64,000 nt of DNA from contig JAOTON010001820.1 of assembly GCA_034440635.1 (NCBI GenBank), forward strand, positions 891,001 through 955,000, in the 5' to 3' direction. The DNA comes from Lepas anatifera. Taxonomy: Eukaryota > Arthropoda > Thecostraca > Lepadidae. Positions 45,337 through 57,215 of this stretch are shown here, piece by piece (position 1 is the stretch's first letter; each line of letters opens with the position of its first letter). The notes under the pieces are model-generated. The model saw only the letters and a program-made list of their open reading frames with translations. It was not told the DNA's origin and did no database searches. Position numbers and translations under genes: made by a program.

Positions 45337-48300
45337 TTGTGCTGCGACTGTCGCTGCCAGCCTATCTGTGTGCTGCCACTGTCGCTGCCAGCCTATCTGT
45401 GTGCTGCCACTGTCGCTGCCAGCCTATCTGTGTGCTGCCACCGTCGCTGCCAGCCTGTTTGTGTGCTGCCACTGTCGCTGCCAGCCTATCTGTGTGCTGC
45501 CACTGTCGCTGCCAGCCTGTTTGTGTGCTGCCACTGTCGCTGCCAGCCTATCTGTGTGCTGCCACTGTCGCTGCCAGCCTGTTTGTGTGCTGCCACTGTC
45601 GCTGCCAGCCTATCTGTGTGCTTTGACTGTCGCTGTCAGCCTATTTGTGTGCTGCCACTGTCGCTGCCAGCCTATCTGTGTGTTGCGACTGTCGCTGCCA
45701 GCCTATCTGTGTGCTGCGACTGTCGCTGTCAGCCTATTTGTGAGCTTCCACTGTCGCTGCCAGCCTATCTGTCTGCTGCGACTGTCGCTGCCAGCCTATC
45801 TGTCTGCTGCGACTGTCGCTGCCAGCCTATCTGTGTGCTGCGACTGTCGCTGCCAGCCTATCTTTGTGCGGCGGCTGTCGCTGCCAGCCTATCTGTGTGC
45901 TGCGACTGTCGCTGCCAGGCTATCTGTGTGCTGCCACTGTTGCTGTCAGCCTATCTGTGTGCGGCGGCTGTCGCTGTCAGCCTATCTGTGTGCTGCCACT
46001 GTCGCTGCCAGCCTATCTGTGTGCTGCGACTGTCGCTGCCAGGCTATCTGTGTGCTGCCACTGTTGCTGTCAGCCTATCTGTGTGCGGCGGCTGTCGCTG
46101 TCAGCCTATCTGTGTGCTGCCACTGTCGCTGCCAGCCTATCTGTGTGTTGCGACTGTCGCTGCCAGCCTATCTGTGTGCTGCGACTGTCGCTGTCAGCCT
46201 ATTTGTGAGCTTCCACTGTCGCTGCCAGCCTATCTGTCTGCTGCGACTGTCGCTGCCAGGCTATCTGTGTGCTGCGACTGTCGCTGCCAGCCTATCTGTG
46301 TGCTGCCACTGTCGCTGCCAGCCTATCTGTGTGCTGCCACTGTCGCTGCCAGCCTATCTGTGTGCTGCCACTGTCGCTGCCAGCCTGTTTGTGTGCTGCC
46401 ACTGTCGCTGCCAGCCTATCTGTGTGCTTTGACTGTCGCTGTCAGCCTATTTGTGTGCTGCCACTGTCGCTGCCAGCCTATCTGTGTGTTGCGACTGTCG
46501 CTGCCAGCCTATCTGTGTGCTGCGACTGTCGCTGTCAGCCTATTTGTGAGCTTCCACTGTCGCTGCCAGCCTATCTGTCTGCTGCGACTGTCGCTGCCAG
46601 CCTATCTGTCTGCTGCGACTGTCGCTGCCAGCCTATCTGTGTGCTGCGACTGTCGCTGCCAGCCTATCTTTGTGCGGCGGCTGTCGCTGCCAGCCTATCT
46701 GTGTGCTGCGACTGTCGCTGCCAGGCTATCTGTGTGCTGCCACTGTTGCTGTCAGCCTATCTGTGTGCGGCGGCTGTCGCTGTCAGCCTATCTGTGTGCT
46801 GCCACTGTCGCTGCCAGCCTATCTGTGTGCTGCGACTGTCGCTGCCAGGCTATCTGTGTGCTGCCACTGTTGCTGTCAGCCTATCTGTGTGTGCGGCGGC
46901 TGTCGCTGTCAGCCTATCTGTGTGCTGCCACTGTCGCTGCCAGCCTATCTGTGTGTTGCGACTGTCGCTGCCAGCCTATCTGTGTGCTGCGACTGTCGCT
47001 GTCAGCCTATTTGTGAGCTTCCACTGTCGCTGCCAGCCTATCTGTCTGCTGCGACTGTCGCTGCCAGGCTATCTGTGTGCTGCGACTGTCGCTGCCAGCC
47101 TATCTGTGTGCTGCCACTGTCGCTGCCAGCCTATCTGTGTGCTGCCACTGTCGCTGCCAGCCTATCTGTGTGCTGCGACTGTCGCTGCCAGGCTATCTGT
47201 GTGCTGCCACTGTTGCTGTCAGCCTATCTGTGTGCGGCGGCTGTCGCTGTCAGCCTATCTGTGTGCTGACTGTCGCTGCCAGCCTATCTGTCTGCTGCAA
47301 CTGTCGCTGCCAGCCTATCTGTGTGCTGCGACTGTCGCTGCCAGCCTATCTTTGTGCGGCGGCTGTCGCTGCCAGCCTATCTGTGTGCTGCGACTGTCGC
47401 TGCCAGCCTATCTGTGTTCTGCCACTGTCGCTGCCAGCCTATCTTTGTGCTGTGACTGTCGCTGCCAGCCTATCTATGTGCCGCGACTGTCGCTGCCAGC
47501 CTATCTGTGTGCTGCGACTGTCGCTGCCAGCCTATCTGTCTGCTGCGACTGTCGCTGCCAGCCTATCTGTCTGCTGCGACTGTCGCTGCCAGCCTATCTG
47601 TGTGCTGCGACTGTCGCTGCCAGCCTATCTTTGTGCGGCGGCTGTCGCTGCCAACCTATCTGTGTGCTGCGACTGTCGCTGCCAGGCTATCTGTGTGCTG
47701 CCACTGTTGCTGTCAGCCTATCTGTGTGCGGCGGCTGTCGCTGTCAGCCTATCTGTGTGCTGCCACTGTCGCTGCCAGGCTATCTGTGTGCTGCCACTGT
47801 CGCTGCCAGCCTATCTGTGTGCTGACTGTCGCTGCCAGGCTATCTGTGTGCTGCAACTGTCGCTGCCAGCCTATATGTGTGCTGCGACTGTCGCTGCCAG
47901 CCTATCTGTGTTCTGCCACTGTCGCTGCCAGCCTATCTTTGTGCTGTGACTGTCGCTGCCAGCCTATCTATGTGCCGCGACTGTCGCTGCCAGCCTATCT
48001 GTGTGCTGCGACTGTCGCTGCCAGCCTATCTGTCTGCTGCGACTGTCGCTGCCAGCCTATCTGTCTGCTGCGACTGTCGCTGCCAGCCTATCTGTCTGCT
48101 GCGACTGTCGCTGCCAGCTTACCTGTGTGCTGACTGTCGCTGCCAGCCTATCTGTCTGCTGCGACTGTCGCTGTCAGCCTATATGTGTGCTGCCACTGTC
48201 GCTGCCAGCCTATCTGTGTGCTGACTGTCGCTGCCAGGCTATCTGTGCGCTGCGACTGTCGCTGTTAGCCTATTTGTGTGCTGCCACTGTCGCTGCCAGC

Positions 48301-49127
48301 CTATCTGTGTGTTGCGACTGTCGCTGTCAGGTTATATGTGGGCTGACTGTCGCTGCCAGCCTATCTGTGTGCTGCGACTGTCGCTGCCAGGCTATCTGTG
48401 TGCTGCCACTGTTGCTGTAAGCCTATCTGTGTGCGGCGGCTGTCGCTGTCAGCCTATCTGTGTGCTGCCACTGTCGCTGCCAGCCTATCTGTGTGCTGCC
48501 ACTGTCGCTGCCAGCCTATCTGTGTGCTGCGACTGTCGCTGCCAGGCTATCTGTGTGCTGCCACTGTTGCTGTAAGCCTATCTGTGTGCGGCGGCTGTCG
48601 CTGTCAGCCTATCTGTGTGCTGCCACTGTCGCTGCCAGCCTATCTGTGTGCTGCCACTGTCGCTGCCAGCCTATCTGTCTGCTGCGACTGTCGCTGCCAG
48701 CCTATCTTTGTGTCGCGACTGTCGCTGTCAGCCTGTCTGTGTGCTGCCACTTTCGCTGCCAGTCTGTCTGTGTGCTGCCACTGTCGCTGCCAGCCTATCT
48801 GTGTGCTGCCACTGTTGCTGTCAGCCTATCTGTGTGCGGCGGCTGTCGCTGTCAGCCTATCTGTGTGCTGCCACTGTCGCTGCCAGCCTATCTGTGTGCT
48901 GCCACTGCCGCTGCCAGCCTATCTGTGTGCTGCCACTGTCGCTGCCAGCCTGTCTGTGTGCTGCCACTTTCGCTACCAGCCTATATGTGTGCTGCCACTT
49001 TCGCTGCCAGCCTGTCTGTGTGCTGCCACTGTCGCTGTCAGCCTATCTGCGTGCTGCCACTGTCGCTGTCAGCCTATCTGTGTGCTGCGACTGTCGCTGT
49101 CAGCCTATCTGTGTGCTGCCACTGTCT
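45337..49127 (+). repeat. 31-bp satellite/minisatellite array, about 122 copies
   Basis: Unit is built on CTGTCGCTGCCAGCC and TATCTGTGTGCTGC. All three plus-strand frames lack stops, and since 31 is not a multiple of three each frame cycles through a 31-residue pattern, which explains overlapping frames of 425, 518 and 590 codons. A rare variant (GCTTTGACTGTCGCTG) recurs at 45621 and 46427, exactly 806 bp or 26 units apart with matching neighbours, showing a higher-order repeat. Variants such as GCGGCGGCTG, TTGCTGTCAG and TGAGCTTCCAC mark subtypes. Confidence 0.95.
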
Positions 49128-50556
49128 ACTCAGCGCCGGAAAGGCGGCGCGGCTGACTCCGGAAGCGGCGCCGAGAACGGGTTCTGTTGCAGCTTTGTTG
49201 CAGGCGTGCAGCGGCGCCGGTCGGAGCGTGGGAGCCGACTGAACTGGGCCGCGCCCGGGGCTACCTCAGGGCCGTCAACAGCGCCAGAGCACAGACCCGA
49301 TGTGGCAATCACACTGGGAAATACCATGCAAAGCGTGGTAAGAAAACTGTCACGTTACTCGCTTTGGTTGGTGTCCCGAATAAACATATTCAGTTTAAAG
49401 TTGACTAGTATTTTTGATACCGTAGAGGTGATTTTAAAAATACACTCAATCGAGATTGGTATGTAATGTAAAGAGCGTAGTGGGTATGGCAGGCCTGGTA
49501 AACTCAGATCAGAGCCTGGACCATTATTTCCGAGGGTAACTAATTAGCCGTAGGGGAGTGCAATTTAACAAAGACGGAAATCTCACAACGCTTTTCCAAA
49601 TTGCTCCGCGCAGGTAATGAATCAATTGTTTTCTTTGCTTTCTCTTTTATTTGAATGTCGATAGGAGGCATTTGAAAGTTCTCCCGGGTTTCCAAAACTG
49701 GAAGACTGCTGCCTTGCCCCGATGCGTGCTGTCTTCCCTGGCTTGTGGCTCAGTCCAAATGGTTCGTGGGAAGCTTAGTAAATAGTTGTGGTGATGCCTT
49801 CAGCCATTTTTTTCCTGTTCTGTGGCAGTCAGGGATGATTCAGTGGGAAAGTCATTCCAGTTCCGTTCAGTATCATAATTTGCCTCACGACACAACGTGG
49901 TAACCGCTGAAGAATATCCCATCAACTTTGTATTTCGTCGATCTTGTCTTTTGGACGCCGCCCTGGGCGCCGAATGATGTATTCACATCACGAGCGAAGG
50001 GAAAATAGCGTGTTTGTGTTGGTGTTTTGAGGCGCTTCAGCTGCTAAGGCTAAACCACGCCCGTTTTCACCCTTTTTGTGACTTTCATCCAATAAAGGTT
50101 GGTTTGTATTGTAAATGCTGGGGGTGAGTTAGCCTATGGTTATCTCGGAACGCATTGCTGCTCCCCGGGTTTTGCGTGAGTTGTAGATGACCTGGAATGT
50201 GGTCTGTTCCAAAACCTGTAACACTCAGCGGATGTCCGCTGGTACGGGTGGAGAGACCCTAGGCGGGTTCTTCGGAGTTGTTCGCGGCCCGTGTCTGTGC
50301 CCAGTACTTACTTGTACCCAGTACCCAGTACAGTACTTGTTCAGCGTGAGCCGATCTGCACAGCGGGGTAGAGGTTTGGTTCCAAGCCGGACAAGCAGCG
50401 TGCGTGCGCCATGTAAGTTTGCACTATATTTGTACTGGTGTAAGTTTGTACTATGCGCATCCTAGTTAGAAGGGAAATAGTGGCGAAAGGTCGGATAGAA
50501 CATGTCGAAGCAACAAAATTAGTTTCAGAACTGGCTATTAATGGAAAAATAAGCTT
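49128..50556. other. Stretch with no recognised gene
   Basis: GC-rich at 49130-49280, then ordinary. The 92-codon frame at 50187-50465 matches nothing known. Confidence 0.45.
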
Positions 50557-50569
50557 TTAGCCCATGTGT

Positions 50570-50709
50570 ATAATAATTGTTGGAGTTTAACGACGCATCA
50601 ACTGCCAGGGTCATACGGCGTCGCCAACTCTCACCCTGTTGGAAGGGATTTTGGGGATCAGATCGACTTATTCAGAGGCTCCGCCGGGACTTGAACCCGG
50701 GACCGGTGG
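50570..50709 (-). mobile_element. 5'-truncated tRNA-derived SINE (140 bp) with 13-bp TSD
   Basis: TTAGCCCATGTGT is duplicated exactly at 50557-50569 and 50710-50722. Read on the minus strand, the insert starts in the 3' half of a tRNA: a perfect T-arm (CCGGG-TTCAAGT-CCCGG) with a GGTTCAAGTCC B box, then a body containing GGCAGTTGATGCGTCGTTAA and a short AT-rich tail. The A box is missing, so it is a truncated copy. Confidence 0.85.
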
Positions 50710-50979
50710 TTAGCCCATGTGTTCTCAGGAATGGCGGCAGTGAGTGTAGTGACGAAATGGCGAAGTTTAACACGCGCAGTGAAGGGATCCTAAATGGCCC
50801 TCCCCCACCCCACCCATTGCCCTTGGTGGTCGGAGAACCGAGCGCAGCAGAAAAATATTACCCGGCTAAATCTAAGATGATTTATGGGCACGTGAATTTC
50901 TTAATGAGTTTTTGATATCTGCCGGAAATTTTCACTTATATGGTTGGAGAGCCAGACCTATATTTTGATATGGCCACAA

Positions 50980-51210
50980 CCCCGCGGTTGATTCGGTCAC
51001 AATCCTTATATCCTGCTCAACAATGCTATAATGTTAGCTGTAGTGAGTATTTCATATAGTGACGTCATAGGTCAGTGGGTTTGAACGACATTGACCCTAA
51101 AATTTCAGGAAACATTATATCATATCTTCTCTCCATCGTCATAGTCCACTTTCAGAGTATTCTCAAATTTTCCCGCACGATCACGGTATTACACAACCTT
51201 GGCCTGGGAC
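50980..51210. repeat. Diverged relative of the AGGTCA repeat at 18840-19400
   Basis: Shares TGACGTCATA, CATTGACCCTAAAATTTC and CCCGCACGATCACGG with the earlier copy in the same order. No reading frame. Confidence 0.5.
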
Positions 51211-51359
51211 CTCGGCTTGTGCCGCACTGGCGCAGGAGAAGCCATGGCCAAGCTACGTGTATATACATATACTCGCGAGTGAGACGCGAAATGTTTTCAA
51301 TCATGATATATACTTTCAAAAACAATCTGCTGATATTTCCATAGCGTCTTATCTGTTCC

Positions 51360-51800
51360 ACCCGTAGAGGGGTAAGGGTACGAAATGAGGTCGGACGGAG
51401 GTGCATCCAGTCCCGTGGCCGGGTCCTAGACTGCTCCAGCTGTACCGCTCGGCCGTACAGGGGTAAGGGTAGGAAATGAGGTCGGACGGAGGTGCGTCCA
51501 GTCCCGTGGCCGGGTCCCGGACTGCTCCAGCTGTACCGCTCGGCCGTACAGGGGTAAGGGTAGGAAATGAGGTCGGACGGAGGTGCGTCCAGTCCCGTGG
51601 CCGGGTCCCGGACTGCTCCAGCTGTACCGCTCGGCCGTACAGGGGTAAGGGTAGGAAATGAGGTCGGACGGAGGTGCGTCCAGTTCCGTGGCCGGGTCCT
51701 GGACTGCTCCAGCTGTACCGCTCGGCCGTACAGGGGTAAGGGTAGGAAATGAGGTCGGACGGAGGTGCATCCAGTCCCATGGCTGGGAGGTGGACTCCAG
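51360..51800. repeat. 91-bp minisatellite, about five copies
   Basis: Unit contains GGGGTAAGGGTAGGAAATGA, CGGACGGAGGTGCGTCCAG and GTACCGCTCGGCC. Copies start near 51369, 51460, 51551, 51642 and 51733 and are nearly identical except in the first and last. The repeated 61-codon plus-strand frames come from this array. Confidence 0.95.
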
Positions 51801-52600
51801 CTGTACCGCTCGACCGAGGACCCTCAGCGCTCTGACACGGTATACGTACTGCCTGTGTGCTGCGTCCATGGGCGCAGGTGCCGCTGGCCTGTGCCGCGTC
51901 ACCAGGGGGCGCAATATGGCACGCGCCGCCCCCTCCCCTCCCGCGGCAGACGTCTCCGCACGTGCCAGCTGTCGCTGGGGAGGCGGTGCGGGGAGGAGGG
52001 AAGAAACCGTGGGAACCGGCTACAACCCCGGCCAAGGCGGCGGCTGGCCATCTGCCGCGGCCGACAGGCTGGCAGACGCAACCCTGTTACACGTCAGCGC
52101 ACGAGCATTACCCAGCTCTGATGAGCAGCGCACGCGGAGAGAGGGCTGGCGGGCGCTGGACACATGCCGCCCGGCCGCAGCGTCACTGCAAACATCGCCG
52201 CAGTCGCATAGTGCCGCGGCAGCTGGCCAAGCCAAGACTTAGTGCGACTCACTGAATACATTCACTGCCAAGTCAGAAGCCCTGTTAGGTCTGTCAGCAC
52301 AGTTTTGTCAGCAGGGCCTCTGACCTCCCCTCCAGAAAAGCAACACCAGCGCCACAATTACTTCTGGTACCTGCGAACCTAATAATACTGAACAATATTT
52401 ATCTACCATTCACAACACGGTACGCTGCGGCTGTAGTGCTGTTAATTTTTTCAGCAGGCCGTCAGCCCATAAACCCTCTAAGACCAGTTCCCGTAAAAAG
52501 GCTACAGTCCTGTGACGTAGGTGCAATGCTGTCCATTGATTGACGTTGAAAAACTGCGTTGGCAAACCGAACAGGACTCGACCTTGTGAGTTCAAATCAC
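51801..52600. other. GC-rich stretch then ordinary DNA
   Basis: About 51840-52240 is CpG-dense with open frames on both strands and no recognised domain. TGTGA-GTTCAAA-TCACA at about 52585 looks like a tRNA T-arm in isolation. Confidence 0.35.
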
Positions 52601-52607
52601 AGTTTGT

Positions 52608-52790
52608 TTGCTAGGGCTGCGTGGGGCTGAGAAAGAGACTGCGCCTCGTTTGATATAAGTCCCGGGTTCGAAGCCCGGAGGATTCCCGGTGGGAACGAAG
52701 TCTAAGTTCAAAAATTTCTCCCAATAAACAGAACGGAAGCTGCTGACACCATGTGGTAGTTGTTGATTTGGCATTAAACTTTAACAGGCA
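52608..52790 (+). mobile_element. tRNA-derived SINE
   Basis: The head has an A-box-like GGCTGCGTGGGGCTGAG, an anticodon-arm-like CTGCGCCTCGTTTGATA and, about 50 bp on, a perfect T-arm (CCGGG-TTCGAAG-CCCGG). The 3' part, GTAGTTGTTGATTTGGC then ATTAAACTTTAACA, resembles the body end of the SINE at 50570-50709. No TSD could be fixed. The acceptor stem does not pair, so it is not a functional tRNA gene. Confidence 0.6.
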
Positions 52791-55700
52791 TTACCATTTC
52801 TTAGGCATTTCATTCGGCACCATTCAGCCGCAGGTGTGGCAGAAATGACGACAGCCCTGTGTCTGGCCGTGCCCTCCAGTCGGCTGGCTGGCAGCCGTCC
52901 CACCCGCGCCGACCTGACTCAGGTCAGCGTCACCCCACCTCGGCTTAGCCAATCCGATGGAAGCCCGGCTACCGCTCAGAATGCGAAGCTGCCGTGGCTG
53001 AGCACGGGTCACGTGCAGAACGGGCCACGCCTTCAGTGGCGTTCCCGGTTCAGTGGCGCTGCGAACCGTGCCGGGGAGGGGATGTGGATACGGTTGATAC
53101 CAGCTCGCCGGAGTGTCGGCGGGGAACTTCCCTGCAATACACGTTGATGGGTGAGTAAATTGGTGCGATTGTGATTTCAGGCTTTTTATGTAAATTAAAT
53201 TCTGCAAAAGTTGGTCAGGAACCCGATCAACACATCCACCCTACTGCTAGGTTCGACTTACTCTAGCCGCAAGGTAGGTAGGGAACGTTGCGTGCGCCTG
53301 GGTATTGACTTAAGATAATATTTTCTTGTTTTCCGCTGAGACGTCTAAATGCTGCACGTGCGGGCAATCAATGATATAATTATTTGAATTATTTGCTTGT
53401 ATTCGTCTTTATCTGAGGAAACTTTAAATGTTCTCTTGAAGTAGATTAGCTACTTTTTATTCCGTATCGATAATGAATTGACACTAGAGCATTGTAACTG
53501 TATGCAAAACTGCCAGAAGTTGTGTTTTTTATCACGAATGTGAAATTTCAGAGCTTAAATGGGTCCAAATCCATAGTACCTGGTCTCATAACTGTCAACA
53601 CGAGATTCGCCACATTGAACCATCCCTCCTCACATCACGCCTCGCCCCGCACACGCGCCACAGGAATGGACGAGGTTTCAGAGTAGACAAAGTCAGGACC
53701 CGGTTATAGCAAACACGGGGATAAGAAGTCTTTATTTAACAAACTCGTACATATCTTATCGTCCGTTTGACATTGTTCGTGGAGCGCCTCCATTGCTCTG
53801 CCCAGCTCTTGTTTTGCCGTTTCGTTTTAATACGAAGTTTATTTATAAAATCGGGTGGAAATGTTGTTGAGATCTTCTAATTACTTCTTTCAATGATTAT
53901 CCACGTTACGTATATACTCACAGTCCATAAACAGCATGTATAATATTTATGCAAGTAAGATACTTTGATTAGAGTACCGAGCGGACGTCAAAAGCTTCTC
54001 TACATGCGGATTCAGTAAAAGCATAGTTTTTTCAGAAAACGGGAATTGTTCGATCTCTCGTATTTCGATGGATGCATATAAGAGATCGTGGAAATCGGTT
54101 AATACGGGGTGACCTGATCTGGCTGCATGCTATTTTCTGGCTTCTTCAAATAAGTCCAATGTCAAAAACGTGTTTTCAGGTACAGAGCTGCTCTGAGACT
54201 GCAAGCCAATTTCACTGAGAGAAATAATGTTTGGCCTTCTGAAAACAGGATAGCGGCGCTCCCGGCCAGTTTTTGGGGCGGCAATTTCGGGCACTCCTTG
54301 CTCAGGCTGGCCGGCAGGAGTATCGTGTTCCGTGTGACCCAGTGAGCTGCGACTGCCTCCAGTACCAGCTGTACACACGGCCCGGTGTTTGCTCTCCGCT
54401 CCGGGCGGCTCAGCTGCCGTCGCGTGGCTCCGCGCCGCACAGATTGAACCGGCGACAATCGGCGGGGAGACTGCAGCCGGCGGCCGGCGCACAGGTAGAT
54501 AACACCGGCCGTAATCGGCGGCTGCAGCTGCCGCCGCGCCAGCCCGCTAAAAACGCGCTAGCCAGGCCGGCCTGTTGGAACCAGGTGGACGCTAGCGATG
54601 AGCGACGCGGCCGTCGGTGGCGCCCCGATGGCCTGCTTGGCACCCGACACCGGGCCGACGTAACAGCCTGGTGTTTTAGGCCAGCGCGAACTGCCGATGC
54701 CTTCTGCGTCGTATCTGGGAGGGGCAGTCGTCTGGCGGCGATACAGAGATAAGGTGCTGTCTACGTGCCTCCCCTTATGACCGAGTGGTACTCAGATGCT
54801 CAGATTGTTTTATTTTCAGATATGAAAAAATTAAATATTATACTTTATCTTATGAAGCATCGAGCAACGTGCAAGCGAAATATTCTCAGAAAACGATAAT
54901 GATGCATTAATGATCGACCCAATAAATTCACGTTAGTCATTAAACGATAATGCAACGGCTGAGAAATTACCCGTTATCTACACTCCATGCGTGCACTTTG
55001 ACATCAATCACTGGCTTGTTTCCGTCAGAGCCGGTTTTCTCGAAGGCCAGCAACTAGCACATCTGCTCCGTTTTTTGCTCCCTCTCTCGTACTCTCGTGG
55101 CGTCGTTCGCGTCGCGGCTGAGATGCGCGCGATAGAGCAGCGACGCGCGTGGCCAAGGGTGCGGGCTGGGGCGCGTCTGTGGGTCGCACTTCTGCGGGCA
55201 GGGCTGACCGCACGACAGCTGCGGGGGGAGTAGAACGCAGAGAGAAAGAGGAGAAACTCTCTGGATACTGTCACACAACTTTGGAAGTTGTGTTTTATCT
55301 GGATCGTCATTTCCCTAGTCACTGTTAGACGAATATTTCGAACAATCATACGTACTGCTCAATTTTGCAGCGACACCCATATGGGTTTCTTCGCTAAAAT
55401 AGTAATCGTCCCATTCAAAGAGCGGATGATGGCGAGGCTTCCATCGCACCGCCGGGGATGAGCAGCACCCAACAGTCACACACAGTCTAGACTCGTCTGA
55501 AATAAGAAAAGAAAACTAAGCCGCAGCTTGTGCGGGCAGTTTCATCCGTAGCTTGTGTCATAGAAATCATCTAACGAACAATAATCAGTTCCCATTGCTC
55601 ACGTGTTAACGAGGCCTGTATTTGTACTCGTATTCTGGCCTGCAGTGTTCCCTGTCAGTAGCCGCGCCGGATTATGCCGCCCTACCCGTGACTGTGCCCG

Positions 55701-56744
55701 TCGTCTGCGACGTTGTATCTCGCGTCGTTTCCGCCGCGTGTCGCCCCGGCGGCGGCGGCGTGTGGCGCGCTGGCGGCAGGTGGCGCCCCTGGCCCCCGTA
55801 GCACCACCGCCGGCAGCTGGACCTCGTCCTCCAGCGGAGGGGAGGGGGTGGGGGGGGGGCGTCCTCCACCCGCGCCGCCGCTGCATCGCCGCTGTACACC
55901 GCGCCGTTTTAAGTTCACGTTTGTGTGCTAGTGGTGAACGGGAGGTAGACGTGCCGGTGGGGGAACCAGAGTGTCTCGAATAAGGCGAGTTTTGAGCGGT
56001 TTTCAGGATGTCATCGGCCGTAGTCTGTCAAATGTGTCGCCAAAGCTTCTGGTTACGTTTCTTTTAGCTCGGGCTTGGTAGAAGGATGCATTGTTTGCAA
56101 TATGTTGAGCTCAGTCTTGCATCCAAGCTGACGTGTTTTTAGCTACGTTGTTCTCTGGCGGTGGAGACGTGCAAACACGCTCCTCGCAGATGCTCGACTA
56201 TAGCTCCGTGTCGAGACGTGCGTTTGCGCTGTCTTACCCGGCCCACCTTGCCTTTTATGATGTTCCTGCAGCCCCGCTCTGGTGATTAGAAATGCAGGAT
56301 TTGTTTGATGTCAAAATCTTGGTTTTTAGTTCAGTCTAGACTTTTCGACAGATAGTTTCATTAAGAGAGAGCGATGTTTCCTGTTCTATTTTATTCTTAA
56401 AACATTTATCAAGATAACTAAGCCCTTACGTAATTTTTTGTCAGGAAAATGTTAAGACATTAAGAGGAAATGTAATGACATGGGAAAGTTGGTGGCAGAG
56501 ATTGGCGGAACATCCAGAAATAGACACACTACAAAATGTATGCATAATCTTCCCATTTGCTTATCATTGAAACGTTGTATCGTACTTCGTAATCCACCGA
56601 GTTTCACCTAAGATGTTTAGAAATGTAAGCAAGTGGTGTAAATTTTGTTCTCGTTTGCTCGTGAATGCAATTGAAGCCCATCTGAAACAAATGAATTTGC
56701 TTGTTTGCCATGCCAAGCATTTGGTACTTATACTTAAATAATAT
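52791..56744. other. Long stretch with CpG-dense blocks and no recognised gene
   Basis: CpG-dense blocks at about 52840-53110, 54290-54740, 55060-55230 and 55600-55920 alternate with AT-rich DNA (53320-54120, 54780-54960). Frames reach 159 codons in the GC-rich parts but show no known domain. Promoters or 5' exons are possible for the 55600-55920 block but unsupported. Confidence 0.35.
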
Positions 56745-56754
56745 GAGTGATTAA

Positions 56755-57205
56755 TGACCACAGCGGTGGCGCAGTTGGTTAGGCGTCGCCGTTGTATGTG
56801 GTGGTCCCTGGATCAAGCTGACCTCTGGCAGCCTTTTCCTCGACCGCCTCCTCCCAGGAGATGGCGTAAACGGGTGTTCTTGCCTTGATACGGGAGTTTC
56901 GCTGACCACCAGCGCCCTTGTTATTGGAAGCACGGGCCTGATCAGCCTTTAAATAGATCCACCGGTCGGTGGCGCACCCGGGGCACGGCCTGTTTTGTGT
57001 CACCGGAGCAGTCCTCTGCTCCGCCGGGCCCGAGAAATCGGGATAGCCTCGCCGTGTCTACGGTGGGGTATGTGAAAGGGAGTGTGCGGGCCAACTGTCC
57101 CGCAAGGGTGCCGATAAATGAAAGCATCTGCGGTGTACATAGTGTGACTGTGTGTTTGTGAGCAAATATGTAGAAATGTCCGCGGTGGGCCCAAAATTTA
57201 AAAAA
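56755..57205 (+). mobile_element. tRNA-derived SINE (451 bp) with near-perfect TSD
   Basis: Begins CCACAGCGG, then the A box TGGCGCAGTTGGTTAGGCG, with a decayed B-box-like GGATCAAGCT about 40 bp later. A long GC-rich body is followed by an A-rich tail (AAATTTAAAAAA). GAGTGATTAA (56745-56754) and GAATGATTAA (57206-57215) flank it, 9 of 10 matching. The body does not resemble the other two SINEs, so it is a different family. Confidence 0.75.
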
Positions 57206-57215
57206 GAATGATTAA

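Noticed and set aside
45337..49127. CRISPR-like array (31-bp repeats)
   Set aside because: The units are contiguous without unique spacers, there are no cas genes, and the context is a eukaryotic genome.
45155..49466. Very long overlapping frames of 425-590 codons suggesting a cysteine-rich repeat protein
   Set aside because: They are the three stop-free frames of one 31-bp tandem repeat; 31 is not a multiple of three, so each frame simply cycles through all phases.
50688..50709. Functional tRNA gene on the minus strand
   Set aside because: Only the 3' half of a tRNA is present, bounded by a 13-bp TSD, so it is a truncated SINE.
51360..51800. Telomere-like repeats (GGGGTAAGGGTAGG)
   Set aside because: The G-rich phrase occurs once per 91-bp unit and is not tandem by itself.
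52661..52682. Functional tRNA gene
   Set aside because: The T-arm is perfect but the acceptor stem does not pair and the sequence continues into a SINE-like body.
55599..55983. Proline/arginine-rich frames in both directions
   Set aside because: High GC and CCG/CGG repeats remove stops in several frames; no domain.
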